NCBI RefSeq assembly: GCF_040365225.1
Contig: NZ_AP028055.1
Span: 2,294,001 to 2,358,000 of the forward strand
Length of the DNA stretch: 64,000 nt
From: Bacteroides sedimenti
Lineage (GTDB): Bacteria; Bacteroidota; Bacteroidia; Bacteroidales; Bacteroidaceae
Direction: 5' to 3'
Shown here: in pieces, positions 9,501 through 18,662 of the stretch
How the letters are laid out: each line of letters opens with the position of its first letter
How positions within the stretch are numbered: position 1 is the first letter of the stretch
The notes under the pieces: model-generated
What the model was told of the DNA's origin: nothing
Database searches by the model: none
The model's input: only the letters and a program-made list of their open reading frames with translations
Program-made: the position numbers and the translations under genes

Positions 9501-10864
9501 AGGCTTGTACCCATATTATATGCATCATCCCAGTTCAGGTTAACAGAGATTTCGTTGGCTACCGTAGATTCTATCCACCAACGCCACGTAGGCATGATGT
9601 TTTGCATACCGCGATGATACCAATCCTGGGTACCTCTTTTTTCTCCATTAACAAACCGGTATTTACCCAAACCTGTACTGAAAGAAGTTACAAAGGGCTT
9701 TTCCTGAATAGTACTACGTTCCATCAAAGCATTTGCAAAACCTGGCCAGGAAGTAGAACTGGAACGTGCAGTTGTATTTGATGGGTCATTGGCAAGATTT
9801 ACCCAAAAGCGAGCTTCGTTTGAAAACACTGTTTTCATTAAATCATAAGCTTTTGCCCCACTAGCATCATTCGTTCCCAAAACATCTTTCACTACCTGTT
9901 TCCAGATTCCTTCTTCAGGATTAAACAAATCGATAGAACCTGCATGACCAGTAGAGGGGAAACATGCCTGAAAACCTCCGGCATTACCTCCAATACCTCC
10001 TTGTGCACATTCAATGCCATGATATACTTTTGAAAAGAAATCATCAGATGAAATTCCTGCTCCTGCACAAGCAGATTTGTTGGAGGAAATTGTTGATGAA
10101 CTGGCACTTCCATAATTTGCAAAGAAAGAAGCTCCGTGAACTTTAAGAATATCTATTACCGAGCTGGCAGAAGTTCCCATATCATAATATTGCATTTCCA
10201 TTTGGGTATTGCCATCATCTGCAGCACACTTATCAAAATAAGCTACGAAAGCCGCCCAATCACTCGCCGACGAGCCTCCTGATTCGGAATTGATGAACCA
10301 ACCATCAAATCCATAATATTTAGCTATATCATACAGCTTTTTTGCATATGGATAAGAACCGTCGCTCTCTTTCGTCAACATTTGGGTTACCCATGCAACC
10401 TGACCTCCATAAGCTGTTGGTGGAAAAAATATATTACCCAGAACTTTCACTCCGTTCATATGAGCAATATCTGTAACCGGTGCTGAAGGAGGAGTTATTA
10501 TACCTTCGCCGGCAGAACCACCCCACCATACAAGAATATCCATATATTGCCAATATGTTGGGTTGTAACCGACAAAATTATTTGCATCTTGCGAAGGTGT
10601 CTGGCTACACATTGGGTTCATGGTGAGACAGGCTGTCACTTTACCATCATAAAACTGATACTGATTTGCTTTTACAGTAGCATCTTTAAAGCGTGGTTTT
10701 AATGGGACCTTACTTCTGTTAAATTTTGCGTCTGGGTCTTTTTCTGGTGTCCATCCTTTAATATAATCTGGATGCCAGCATCCTCCATAAGGCTGTTGAG
10801 CTCTTGAAAAGCTCACAATAGCCAGAAACACGACTAAAAAGGTTAGTAGCTTTTTGAGATTCAT
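6527..10864 (-). CDS. GH85 endo-beta-N-acetylglucosaminidase, T9SS tail
   Basis: A secreted multidomain endoglycosidase of 1445 residues that cleaves the chitobiose core of N-glycans. A signal peptide covers about residues 1-22. The GH85 catalytic module spans roughly 60-480 and shows the family signature in DGWFINSES, with Asn192 and Glu194 as the expected stabiliser and acid/base. Behind it are beta-sandwich and Ig-like regions, two stretches resembling F5/8 type C (discoidin) carbohydrate-binding modules near 790-900 and 1050-1150, and a C-terminal domain of about 75 residues with the pattern KVYPNP and APGIYLV. That last domain is the type A sorting signal of the type IX secretion system. 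The gene lies 251 bases behind susD with a hairpin between them, and ends at its own terminator. The sorting domain is unusual for a Bacteroides glycosidase. Confidence 0.92.
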   Translation of the reverse strand: MNLKKLLTFLVVFLAIVSFSRAQQPYGGCWHPDYIKGWTPEKDPDAKFNRSKVPLKPRFKDATVKANQYQFYDGKVTACLTMNPMCSQTPSQDANNFVGYNPTYWQYMDILVWWGGSAGEGIITPPSAPVTDIAHMNGVKVLGNIFFPPTAYGGQVAWVTQMLTKESDGSYPYAKKLYDIAKYYGFDGWFINSESGGSSASDWAAFVAYFDKCAADDGNTQMEMQYYDMGTSASSVIDILKVHGASFFANYGSASSSTISSNKSACAGAGISSDDFFSKVYHGIECAQGGIGGNAGGFQACFPSTGHAGSIDLFNPEEGIWKQVVKDVLGTNDASGAKAYDLMKTVFSNEARFWVNLANDPSNTTARSSSTSWPGFANALMERSTIQEKPFVTSFSTGLGKYRFVNGEKRGTQDWYHRGMQNIMPTWRWWIESTVANEISVNLNWDDAYNMGTSLLVKGKLSAGVDHLTRLYKTKIVANAGDKLQLVYKTNTANSMEFKLAVSEDANAFVTFPVTETSTNNGWSIATIDLSSLAGKTISVIALNFKSVSEIADYQSTLGQLSVVGGSYKPAAETVSNLTAQNELTQTVSDVRLTWDAPASSEIDHYNVYFEKNGIKSLVGQTRDEGYYIPKFDRTSSSETSVKAYVTAVTKDMNEGSEVALQLNYPTISLPAVQLKAMKTLVKVGEEVAVVARATNFPEKYTWTVPENAQLTRQSQDTAFFKFNAAGKYNIKVNVANSVGSTDELIESLIDVSDSKSLQIVSVGKTIKSYSGALSPEVPSNIIDGVEVPSDVHGKWCIGGAKSHWVIIDLKEMFNIYRFRIFDCGNKENYSDNFQNFKIELSNDGENWNEVLNEKNRPENTKDDYIKPTVARYVRFTPYSDELAITIRVWEFEVFGIQGNLSLASPAMQTVNINSTSSMKVAYSLGGDPKDANFKFAVTSSDPNVVAVSNVTNDEDNLSFDMSGKTTGKAEITVSFTNGIWTKENKFVTRVVDPENMNVLSGIIPTISTGTSYLEKNNETATTGAIGAKGITDDNEGTWWSGAYKSGGTTNTLTFSLGASYKISSLRSLFYKHSYFAIPSKMIVYASTTTDEESQYEEVANFSSNITEDMDIIPSSAFYAKYIKFVFNTTSYYSVSLKELSAMGKKEDSPAPTTKKVFTPISVTGFDADVIAENLPSAQYTSDKLDDQGWNFYSAAVKATGSLPNDGKVTTLKGVNYLFAPYSGNNAAMLKESTSVKTLTTAPFTAQAIYLLGTSANGVSTVKVILTYSDGTESSASDVSFSDWYGDTSGTAVSGLDRIIRAAASGYTADQFDGRSSFRMFEGRVAADPAKEVTGIKIQRSSSSGYPIIFAVSKETIESINTGISNPASQSLKVYPNPIRNGQILSVESADAESVQLVSLQGSVLYQQNITSTITEIPVNNLAPGIYLVMVKGSNGVSTSKVLVK

Positions 10865-11040
10865 AATAATTAGTTTTTAGTTAAACGTATGTTATACATC
10901 TCATTTAAGAGATAACATTGAATTCGTGATAAGTTATATATAATACAACCAACCGATTAGAAACACTTATTCAATAAACAAGATTTTTTTATATTTAATG
11001 AAACAAGCATTTACTATTATTCTATACAAAAAAGAGTACA

Positions 11041-11100
11041 AAAAGGGCTTACCATTCATTAAATGAAATTTATCCAATAATGAATGGTCTATTTCCCTTT
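11041..11100 (-). terminator. Hairpin between susD and GH85 gene
   Basis: ACCATTCATTA (11051-11061) and TAATGAATGGT (11078-11088) form a perfect 11-bp stem. An outer AAAGGG/CCCTTT pairing extends it, followed on the minus strand by a T-run. It probably lowers expression of the enzyme genes relative to susC and susD. Confidence 0.75.
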
Positions 11101-11115
11101 GTTTTTAAAGAAGTA

Positions 11116-12882
11116 TTATCTGAAGTTATTTATTGAGTTTCTTTCTCCTGATGCTGCATTTGTATCTTCAACATCCCACCATACTCGTGTAGATTGGTTC
11201 ACTGTTCCAAAACTTGGCACATTTTCGGGATTATAATCATATTCGTCATTCGGATAACGAACACGATTAATAAATTTCTTGCCTGGAATATTGCCATCAA
11301 GATTATTTAGATGATTTCTGAGGCGTGGATAATCCGTACGACGGAATTCAGCCCATCCTTCGTTCCCATTTGGGAATATCGACAACCACTTCTGAGTTAT
11401 TATCTGTTCCAACTGGCTTTCTTTGTTTCCTGTTGCAAAAGGATTTTCAATCGCACCTGAATATATCTTCAATCCATTGATATAGTTGGTTGCTTTAGTT
11501 GCAGGAAGATGGTAATAGTCAAAGTTGGCTCTGATCCCTTCTTTAAATAGCTCTTCCGGAGTCTGGCCTACTCCGCCCCATCCTCTTAATGCAGCCTCAG
11601 CTTTCAGGAACAGACATTCAGAATATCCCAACCAAAGATATTCTCTGCTATAACCAAACCAATAATCATCTTTCAATATTGATTTATCATCAGTTGAGTT
11701 AACTCGTAATACAGAATAAACATCTGATGCATGCTCTATAGCACTGCTCCCTATTTCACAACCATTATAATCCTGCTCGGTAAATTCAATTCCAACTGAT
11801 AGCAGCTCCATCGGTGTTGGCCTGTACCAAGAGATTTCACACCTTGGATCTAATATATTACTTTGATTTTTATATGCCAGTTCCAGGTCTTTTGACATAA
11901 CAGCATCTACGTATCTGAAGCTACAATTAGCTACCTCATTTTCATTTCCACCGTCATTATCCCCTCCCATAGCAACCGGAGCATAAGCAGGTATTGTCTT
12001 CATTCGGTCCTCTTGCGATTTCATAACTCCATAAGTCTGAGTCAAAGCAGCTTCTCCTTCCTGTTTTGCTCTCACCGGGTCAATATTAGAGATTCTTAAT
12101 GCTAAGCGAAGGCGAAGAGTATTGGCAAAACGAAGCCATTTCTCTTCATCTCCTTGATAACATTTATCTTCCGAAGAGCTAAACTTAAATGAACACTTCC
12201 CTGGCTTTATACTATCAGTAGCCTGTTTTAAAATACGGAGCATTTTATCGTATACTACTTTTTGAGTGTCGTAAGGCACCTTCTCTGGAATACTGGCACA
12301 CTGCAGATAAGGAGTAAAGGGCATATCACCATATGTATCAGTCATTGTGGATGTCAAAAACACAAAATAGATACGAGTAATATAATATGCATTTCGATAT
12401 GCTTCAGAATTTACATACTTAAATGTTCTTGCCAAAGTTTTATATTCAGCACAACGTTCTTTATAGAAATGATCCCAGCGTTTGGCAGACCATCCATCTG
12501 TATAGATATAATTGGGCGAACAGTTGAGGAAATCCACCTTGTTGGTAGCAAAATAACCACCATAAATATCATGTGTGAGGTTTGTTGTGCGCTGATAATC
12601 ATTGACCAACCCTTGGTACGAATAATTCCTAAAGAGTGCTCCAATACTATTGGCTCCTTGTTTCAATGAGTTCAGTTCTGTTTTAGAAATAGTGTCTGGT
12701 AAATTTATATCATTGTCAGTTTGCCCCGGGTCAGTTGAACCTGGCACATAAGGAGGTTCAAGAGGATATGTATTCAATGTTTCAAATCCATCAGTACAAG
12801 AAAACAAAGCAACAACAGATAACAGAGTTATAAAAAATCTACCTTTCTTAAAAATAATATTGTGTTTCATATATAAATTCAT
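11116..12882 (-). CDS. SusD/RagB-like outer-membrane lipoprotein
   Basis: The glycan-binding lid of a SusC/SusD importer, 588 residues, anchored on the cell surface. The signal sequence ends in LFSC, so Cys29 should be lipidated (Cys25 if Met5 is the start). The body fits the SusD family, with an N-terminal helical TPR-like part and a C-terminal variable part containing GWAEFRRTDYPR, which is typical of the SusD C-terminal domain. It follows susC after only 8 bases, so the two are translated together and form one complex. Position next to GH85 and GH92 suggests that its ligand is an N-glycan or high-mannose fragment; this is inference, since SusD sequence does not reveal the ligand. Confidence 0.93.
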   Translation of the reverse strand: MNLYMKHNIIFKKGRFFITLLSVVALFSCTDGFETLNTYPLEPPYVPGSTDPGQTDNDINLPDTISKTELNSLKQGANSIGALFRNYSYQGLVNDYQRTTNLTHDIYGGYFATNKVDFLNCSPNYIYTDGWSAKRWDHFYKERCAEYKTLARTFKYVNSEAYRNAYYITRIYFVFLTSTMTDTYGDMPFTPYLQCASIPEKVPYDTQKVVYDKMLRILKQATDSIKPGKCSFKFSSSEDKCYQGDEEKWLRFANTLRLRLALRISNIDPVRAKQEGEAALTQTYGVMKSQEDRMKTIPAYAPVAMGGDNDGGNENEVANCSFRYVDAVMSKDLELAYKNQSNILDPRCEISWYRPTPMELLSVGIEFTEQDYNGCEIGSSAIEHASDVYSVLRVNSTDDKSILKDDYWFGYSREYLWLGYSECLFLKAEAALRGWGGVGQTPEELFKEGIRANFDYYHLPATKATNYINGLKIYSGAIENPFATGNKESQLEQIITQKWLSIFPNGNEGWAEFRRTDYPRLRNHLNNLDGNIPGKKFINRVRYPNDEYDYNPENVPSFGTVNQSTRVWWDVEDTNAASGERNSINNFR

Positions 12883-12890
12883 TCAATAGA

Positions 12891-15800
12891 TTAAAAACTA
12901 ACATTTGCCGAAAATCCGAATGTACGAGTATAAGGCACTGATGTAAAATCAATGGCCTGTGAAAACATTGTTGTATCAAATCCACCTTCTGGACTTGTTC
13001 CAGGAGTATGTTTCAATAAATAACAAAGATTTCTTCCTACTAAGGATAATTTTATAGCTGAAAATGGAGTTTTTTTAAGTGTCTTTACTGGGAAATTATA
13101 CGATAAAGAGAGTTCCTTCAGTTTAATAAACGATGCATCATAAACAAACTCTTCCGCTATTGCGTTTTCACCGCCAATCAATGTATATAATGACTCTCCC
13201 GAAACTTCGATTGTATTGGGAAGTCCAGTCCCTTCATCAATTCCCTTAAAAATGATGTGCTCTCTGTTCTCTGTTTTCTTAGCAGTTCCAAAACCAGTGG
13301 CTACAGCTTCTGACATCGAAACAACATCACCTCCGGATTTCATATCAAATAACGCATAAAGTGTAAACCCTTTATAGGAAAAAGATGGAGCAACAGACAT
13401 CAATAGGTTTGGTTGAATATTTCCAATTGCTTTGTTATTCCTTTCTGTTGTACGTAAAGGCAAGCCATTACGGGTTAAGATATTGCCGTTGGCATCTCTC
13501 TTATAACTAACATTTGCAAATATATCACCCAATTTACCACCTTCGTATGCTCCTACATCTACCAATAACTGATCCTTGTTAAAGTTAAAGCTCATATATT
13601 TGGCGCTTTCGCTCAGTTTTTTAACAACCGAACGGTTGTGTGCAAAGTTTACATCCAAATTAAATTCAAAATCCTTTGCCTTGAATGGAGTAGAATAAAT
13701 CATCAATTCATATCCTTTATTTTCTATTTCTCCGGCATTGATTCTTTTCCAAAAATATTCACCAGACATAGGAACAGTCATAATCTGATTTTTTGTCAGA
13801 TTATAATAATAGGTAAAATCAAAACCTAGTCGGTTGTCTAAAAACTTCATGTCAAGCCCAGCCTCATAAGCAGATGATATTTCAGGTTTCAGCTGAGCAT
13901 TGGGCTTTATTGACGGTTTGGTAGAAACCGGTGATGTGGCTCCCTGTGACCAGGATTCCAAAGGATAAAGCTGATAAGGTCCTGTGTCTTTACCAACCTG
14001 TGCAACTGACAGACGAAGCTTTCCGAAAGTAACCCAAGAAGGCAGGTTTCTATTCATACTCTTCATAAAATCCGAAAAAATAAAACTTAAATTGGCAGAA
14101 GGATAAAAATATGAGCAGTTATTAATTGGAAGTGTTGACGACCAGTCATTCCTGGCAGTTAGGTCCAGTGCCAGATATTCATCCCATGCAAATTGCATAG
14201 ACCCAAAAACAGAACGGGTTTTTCGCTGAGAGATGTCATTCTCTACCACATTTATTCCCATAGCGGAATTGTGATACCAGTAGTCCTTTACGTTCATATT
14301 TGTTGAGCGTCCCTGCAAAAAAGAAGTTTTCTGAAACATTTCGTTAGCTCCTAACGTATATCCCACACGCATCTTTTCATTAATATTGTTATGTCCTACC
14401 AGCAAGAACTCTACATTATGTTCAAAGAAATTATCTTCTTTAGATCTGTATGTTTCATTTGCCTGATCATCAATACCATTTGTCCTATCAATCTCTTCAA
14501 TATTAGTATGGTAATAATCGAATGCATACTTTGCAGTACCATAGAGCCAAGGTGTAAAATCTAGTTTCAGGGTATAATAACCAAATGCTCTCCACCGTTC
14601 ATCCATATTTGAATATCTATAATTAATATAATATGGATTCATCACAGTAGGTGATGGACCAACCCAGTTAATATGTCTGTGGGTTTCATCGCTAAAAGAT
14701 TCCAAATCACTTAGAAGGATATTATTGGGAATAAACAACAACTGATAAATTTCACCACCTTTCCCATATACCGGACGGTTGCCGGCTCTTGTTTTTGACA
14801 AAGAGATCTTTGAGTCCATGCTTAGAATCTTATTCATCTGCATTCCCGCTTTCAAATCAAGATTAATTTTGCTCAATCTTTCCTTATTAAATACACCATT
14901 GCTTTCCGTACTTCCAAATGAAGCACGATAATTTGATTTTTCAGTCACATTCCCGATAGCCACATTATGCGTTTGTGAGAAACCAGTATCAAAATAATCT
15001 TTCATTTTATTTCCATATCTCCGGTATTCCCTTGTCTCTCCATTCCATGCCTTATATTCGTGTCCGTCAAGCAATGCACCATAGCTATACTCTGAGTTCG
15101 GGCTATATACATTGTTTTTACCTTGACCATATTTATCTTGCATGTTTAGGGTTGATGCAATATTTGTCCATGTTACATTTCCATTATATGTAACACCAAA
15201 ACCTTTTGACTTTGTACCTTTTTTAGTTGTAATCAGGATAACACCGTTACCAGCTCTTGAACCATAAAGAGCGGCTGCATTGGGACCTTTCAGCACAGAA
15301 ATAGATTCAATATCTTCCGGATTTATATCCGCAGTTGCACCACCGCGATCTACACCTCCATAAAGAGATGCTCCCGAATCATTATTATCGTTGAACGGCA
15401 CCCCATCAACTACCCATAAAGGCTGATTATTGTCGGTTAATGAAGAGTTGCCTCGAAGCGTTATTTTTGTTGAGCCACCTAAACCTGTGCTAGACGTATT
15501 CATCTGGAGACCTGCCACCTTTCCTTGTAACATACTAGTTACAGAAGGGTCGCCAGTTTGATTAAGCTTTTCTCCTTTTAAATCTTGCACTGCATAACCC
15601 AGCATTTTTTTTTCGCGTTTAATACCCAGAGCAGTTACCACTACCTCTCCTATGTTTTGAACATCTTCCTGCAGAGTAACGTTGAGTACATCATCCTTGG
15701 CAACAGAATGAGTCTGCATTTTGTACCCAACGAATGAAAAAGTTACATTCGACTTCGAATCAATTAAATCCAAACTATATTTTCCATTAATATCTGTCAT

Positions 15801-16247
15801 AGTTCCAATCGAAGTACCATTCACTTTTACACTCACACCAATCAAAGGCTCACCCGATTGGTCAATAACAACCCCCGTAATTAGTTTCCCTTTCTTTTGT
15901 TGTTTTTCAGAAGCGGGTTTTGCATTTATCGGCGATAGGTATACAATGTTTTCTTCAATCTTATAATTCACTCCTTTATCTTTCAAGACCAGAATGAGCA
16001 ATTTGTCCAGAGTGATATTCTTGACATTAACAGACTCGATCGGAATATTTGATAGTCTGTCTTCATAGAAGAACTTATATTTTGTTTGTTTTTTGACAAT
16101 ATTGATAACCTGTCCTAATGTTGTGTTTTTCAGAGATATATTTATCTGAGCAGATAGGTGACTTTGCGCTGCGAACAATAGCGCAACTATTAAAAATAAT
16201 TTGAAAAGTTTTAGCTTTTGAGGCCAACGATTGTTTTTCATATGCAT
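12891..16247 (-). CDS. SusC-like TonB-dependent transporter with STN domain
   Basis: An outer-membrane TonB-dependent glycan importer of 1118 residues. After the signal sequence comes an STN (secretin/TonB short N-terminal) domain at about 35-105, then a carboxypeptidase-regulatory-like domain (GVVIDQSGEPLIGVSV) at about 124-200, the plug (LRGNSS, WVVDGVPF) and the 22-strand barrel, ending in an aromatic residue. The STN domain is the part that contacts a FecR-type anti-sigma factor, and such a gene lies just upstream with its sigma factor. Substrate binding at this transporter is therefore the likely inducing signal for the locus. It forms a unit with the downstream susD. It is about as long as other STN-bearing SusC proteins. 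Confidence 0.94.
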   Translation of the reverse strand: MHMKNNRWPQKLKLFKLFLIVALLFAAQSHLSAQINISLKNTTLGQVINIVKKQTKYKFFYEDRLSNIPIESVNVKNITLDKLLILVLKDKGVNYKIEENIVYLSPINAKPASEKQQKKGKLITGVVIDQSGEPLIGVSVKVNGTSIGTMTDINGKYSLDLIDSKSNVTFSFVGYKMQTHSVAKDDVLNVTLQEDVQNIGEVVVTALGIKREKKMLGYAVQDLKGEKLNQTGDPSVTSMLQGKVAGLQMNTSSTGLGGSTKITLRGNSSLTDNNQPLWVVDGVPFNDNNDSGASLYGGVDRGGATADINPEDIESISVLKGPNAAALYGSRAGNGVILITTKKGTKSKGFGVTYNGNVTWTNIASTLNMQDKYGQGKNNVYSPNSEYSYGALLDGHEYKAWNGETREYRRYGNKMKDYFDTGFSQTHNVAIGNVTEKSNYRASFGSTESNGVFNKERLSKINLDLKAGMQMNKILSMDSKISLSKTRAGNRPVYGKGGEIYQLLFIPNNILLSDLESFSDETHRHINWVGPSPTVMNPYYINYRYSNMDERWRAFGYYTLKLDFTPWLYGTAKYAFDYYHTNIEEIDRTNGIDDQANETYRSKEDNFFEHNVEFLLVGHNNINEKMRVGYTLGANEMFQKTSFLQGRSTNMNVKDYWYHNSAMGINVVENDISQRKTRSVFGSMQFAWDEYLALDLTARNDWSSTLPINNCSYFYPSANLSFIFSDFMKSMNRNLPSWVTFGKLRLSVAQVGKDTGPYQLYPLESWSQGATSPVSTKPSIKPNAQLKPEISSAYEAGLDMKFLDNRLGFDFTYYYNLTKNQIMTVPMSGEYFWKRINAGEIENKGYELMIYSTPFKAKDFEFNLDVNFAHNRSVVKKLSESAKYMSFNFNKDQLLVDVGAYEGGKLGDIFANVSYKRDANGNILTRNGLPLRTTERNNKAIGNIQPNLLMSVAPSFSYKGFTLYALFDMKSGGDVVSMSEAVATGFGTAKKTENREHIIFKGIDEGTGLPNTIEVSGESLYTLIGGENAIAEEFVYDASFIKLKELSLSYNFPVKTLKKTPFSAIKLSLVGRNLCYLLKHTPGTSPEGGFDTTMFSQAIDFTSVPYTRTFGFSANVSF

Positions 16248-16622
16248 TTTTTTATGTTTTAAGATAAGTTATGTCTTCCATTATAATACAAGTGATTGAA
16301 GAAATACACTTACTCAGATATTAAAATTTATATCATTTTTCAACTGAAAGACTTTCATTCGAGTTAAAGCCTGGTCGGTTACATCTTTTATCGATAGTTT
16401 AAATAAGATTTAGGATATGATTTTACACGAAGGTTCTAAATTGTTTTCATAATAATAATGTTATATGGAATAATAAAGCATGTGTTACTTTGTTTTATGG
16501 TAGTTTGTATAGCCGCACAAATTTATATGACGAGGCATACTCGCCATAAGATATAGATTGGTTTTCATATGTCAGGCTTCAAGAAACTTCCATGTTTCTA
16601 TGTGTGGGCAATAAAAATTAAG
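16248..16622. other. 375-base gap between fecR and susC
   Basis: No gene is visible. A weak minus-strand match to the -7 consensus (TAAATTTG at 16518-16525) and a short CGAG/CTCG inverted repeat at about 16531-16543 are present. The susC promoter recognised by the cognate ECF sigma factor should lie here, but I cannot point to it. Confidence 0.5.
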
Positions 16623-17624
16623 TTACTTTTTATAGGAAGAATTTATATAAATTGTATTGGAACTACCTATTTTGTAACTGAAAGGTATGGCATTTTTTAA
16701 AGAATTGAGTACAGAATCAATGCTTCCTCTCTTCCTAATAACCCCTGAATAAGTGTTTTTATCTGTATTGGGAGAGACAACAATTCTCACTTTATAGAAA
16801 TGTTCAAGTGTATTAGCTATTTGAGATATTGTGGCTTTTTCAAAAGGTATCAGGTTATCTTTCCACACCGCATCGTATTTTGCATTTACTTGTTTAACCA
16901 CTAATCGCCCGTTTTTTAGGTCGAGTTCTGCTTTTTGTCCGGGTGTTAACACAATATGTCCTTCATCCCGGTTTCCTTTTACTTCAACCGAACCTTCTAT
17001 TAAAGCCACTTCAGCCAGCCTGTCATATTTGCTACTCTTCAGATTAAAGATTGTTCCAAGTACTTTTATCTGCATAGCATCACTGCTTACAATGAACGGT
17101 TTTGACTTATCTTTTTTTACTTCGAAATAAGCCTCTCCATTCAGAGCTACTCCACGATTATCTTTTCCAAAAGATTCCGGATATTTAAGAATGGTAGAAT
17201 GGTTCAGCCAAACTTTGGTACCATCAGGTAATTGTACCTCTTTCACTGATTCATTGTCAGAGACAGAGACTACAACCTCTTTCGTCCGGGATAAATATCT
17301 TACCAGATAAGTTGTCCCCATTGTTCCAAAGGTCAGAATAATGATGATCATTGCAGCATATCTCAAAATAGGATAAATACGAAAAGATCTGTTTTGAGAA
17401 CGATCCTGTTTTTCGATCTCTCTATATAATCGGATTCTGGCTTTTTCCACATTATCTGAAGAATAAAGATGCTTGTTATTGCCTGAATGGAAAGCCTCTT
17501 CCATTAAGAATAATTCTCTAGCATTATTCTCCGATTCGCTTAGCCATAGATTGATCTTCCTCCAATCATCTTTTGAGCATTCGCCATTAAAATACTTCAA
17601 TAATAATTCTTCTATATTATCCAT
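16623..17624 (-). CDS. FecR-family anti-sigma factor
   Basis: An inner-membrane anti-sigma factor of 333 residues that holds the neighbouring ECF sigma factor inactive until its SusC partner reports substrate. Residues 1-85 form the cytoplasmic sigma-binding part. A transmembrane helix lies at about 86-110. The periplasmic FecR domain follows (VQLPDGTKVWLN near 130, then GEAYFEV and KPFIV). A C-terminal domain of the DUF4974 type (GSIDSVLNSLK) completes the protein and is the usual contact for the STN domain of SusC. The gene lies 46 bases behind the sigma gene and 375 bases ahead of susC. Length and domain order are standard. Confidence 0.93.
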   Translation of the reverse strand: MDNIEELLLKYFNGECSKDDWRKINLWLSESENNARELFLMEEAFHSGNNKHLYSSDNVEKARIRLYREIEKQDRSQNRSFRIYPILRYAAMIIIILTFGTMGTTYLVRYLSRTKEVVVSVSDNESVKEVQLPDGTKVWLNHSTILKYPESFGKDNRGVALNGEAYFEVKKDKSKPFIVSSDAMQIKVLGTIFNLKSSKYDRLAEVALIEGSVEVKGNRDEGHIVLTPGQKAELDLKNGRLVVKQVNAKYDAVWKDNLIPFEKATISQIANTLEHFYKVRIVVSPNTDKNTYSGVIRKRGSIDSVLNSLKNAIPFSYKIGSSNTIYINSSYKK

Positions 17625-17670
17625 TATAAATATCTGTTTGTATAAATAACAACTATAAATGAAGAAACAC

Positions 17671-18249
17671 TTAATCTATAAGACTTAATAAAATTAAAAA
17701 AGAGAGATGACTTAAGTTATTTCTAAGAAACTTTAAGGCTTTGTACATATGTGCCTCTACAGTTCTTTCAGAGATACTGAGTGTTTCAGCTATTTCCTTA
17801 TTTTTCAGGCCATGCAAGTAGCTAAGTTTAAAAACATTTCTGCTTTTATCAGGAAGTTGATTTATCATTTCATCTATTTCCTGCCTAAGCTCCATATTTT
17901 CTAATCTCTTAATTGTATCATTAGAATCGGGCTCGTAAAATTCTATTTTACGTTTGTAAACTTCCTCAACCTCCGTACTATACTCATTTTCTATCTTTTT
18001 ATGCTTCAGTACATTAATTGCTTTATTATACACCAGCCGATAAAGATATGCCTGAATCTGACCGTCCATATCCAATACATCTTTACGCTTCCAAAGTTCG
18101 AGGAACGTTTCCTGTACTATATCCTCGGCTTCTCCGTTGCTTAAAAATCTGGTTGCATAAAAAAGTAGCTTAGGATAATATCTTCGGAATAATCCATCGA
18201 ATATTATATGAACATGATCTTCATTCATGCTGTTTTTCATGTATTTCAA
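17671..18249 (-). CDS. ECF RNA polymerase sigma factor
   Basis: An extracytoplasmic-function sigma factor of 192 residues. Region 2 is at about 20-85 (EDIVQETFLELWKRKD, then AYLYRLVYNKA). Region 4 is at about 122-175, with a helix-turn-helix NKEIAETLSISERTVEAH. It should direct transcription of the SusC/SusD pair once released by the FecR protein encoded immediately downstream. A hydrophobic C-terminal tail of about 10 residues is slightly unusual. Met8 is an alternative start. Sigma/anti-sigma/SusC(STN) modules of this kind are well known in Bacteroides loci for host glycans. Confidence 0.93.
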   Translation of the reverse strand: MKYMKNSMNEDHVHIIFDGLFRRYYPKLLFYATRFLSNGEAEDIVQETFLELWKRKDVLDMDGQIQAYLYRLVYNKAINVLKHKKIENEYSTEVEEVYKRKIEFYEPDSNDTIKRLENMELRQEIDEMINQLPDKSRNVFKLSYLHGLKNKEIAETLSISERTVEAHMYKALKFLRNNLSHLSFLILLSLID

Positions 18250-18662
18250 TTAAAGTTATATAGATATATTTAATTATAACAATCATCTTTCAAAAAACAC
18301 TTATTGCAGTCTATTGACTTAATGTTATTAATGAAAGATTGGTTAATAAAAGGGTGCATCTATTTTTCTGTTTAGCATCCACAGAAATGCAAAAACTTTG
18401 TGCACTATCCAGCTACAAATATTCTTTAAATTTTATGTTTTTTGCAAATCATTTGACGAAAATCTCGAAAATTCTACATGCCCCCGAACAAGATAGAATA
18501 ATTTTCGCATTTAAAGAGCATGTGATGAGCTCAGTTTAAAGCAATATGCCCAAAAACACAAATTAGCTCTCTTTGTTCTTTATTTGGTTTGTAATAAGCA
18601 AAAAAAAAGCGCCCGAAATAATCGAGCGCCTTTGACATTGCTTTTTTAGAAGAAAGAATCTA
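18250..18662. other. 413-base gap between nan locus and sigma gene
   Basis: The right part should hold the sigma-factor promoter and the left end holds the terminator of the nan locus. I see no -7 consensus match and no credible gene. A 66-codon plus-strand frame at 18339-18539 has no ribosome-binding or promoter signal. Confidence 0.5.
18600..18634 (-). terminator. Terminator of the nan locus
   Basis: On the minus strand a GC-rich stem (CGCTCGA pairing with TCGGGCG, extended by AAAG/CTTT) is followed by a run of nine T. It lies 29 bases past the last nan gene. Confidence 0.85.

Noticed and set aside
18339..18539. 66-codon plus-strand frame
   Set aside because: No promoter or ribosome-binding signal, no recognisable motif; probably chance in an AT-rich gap.
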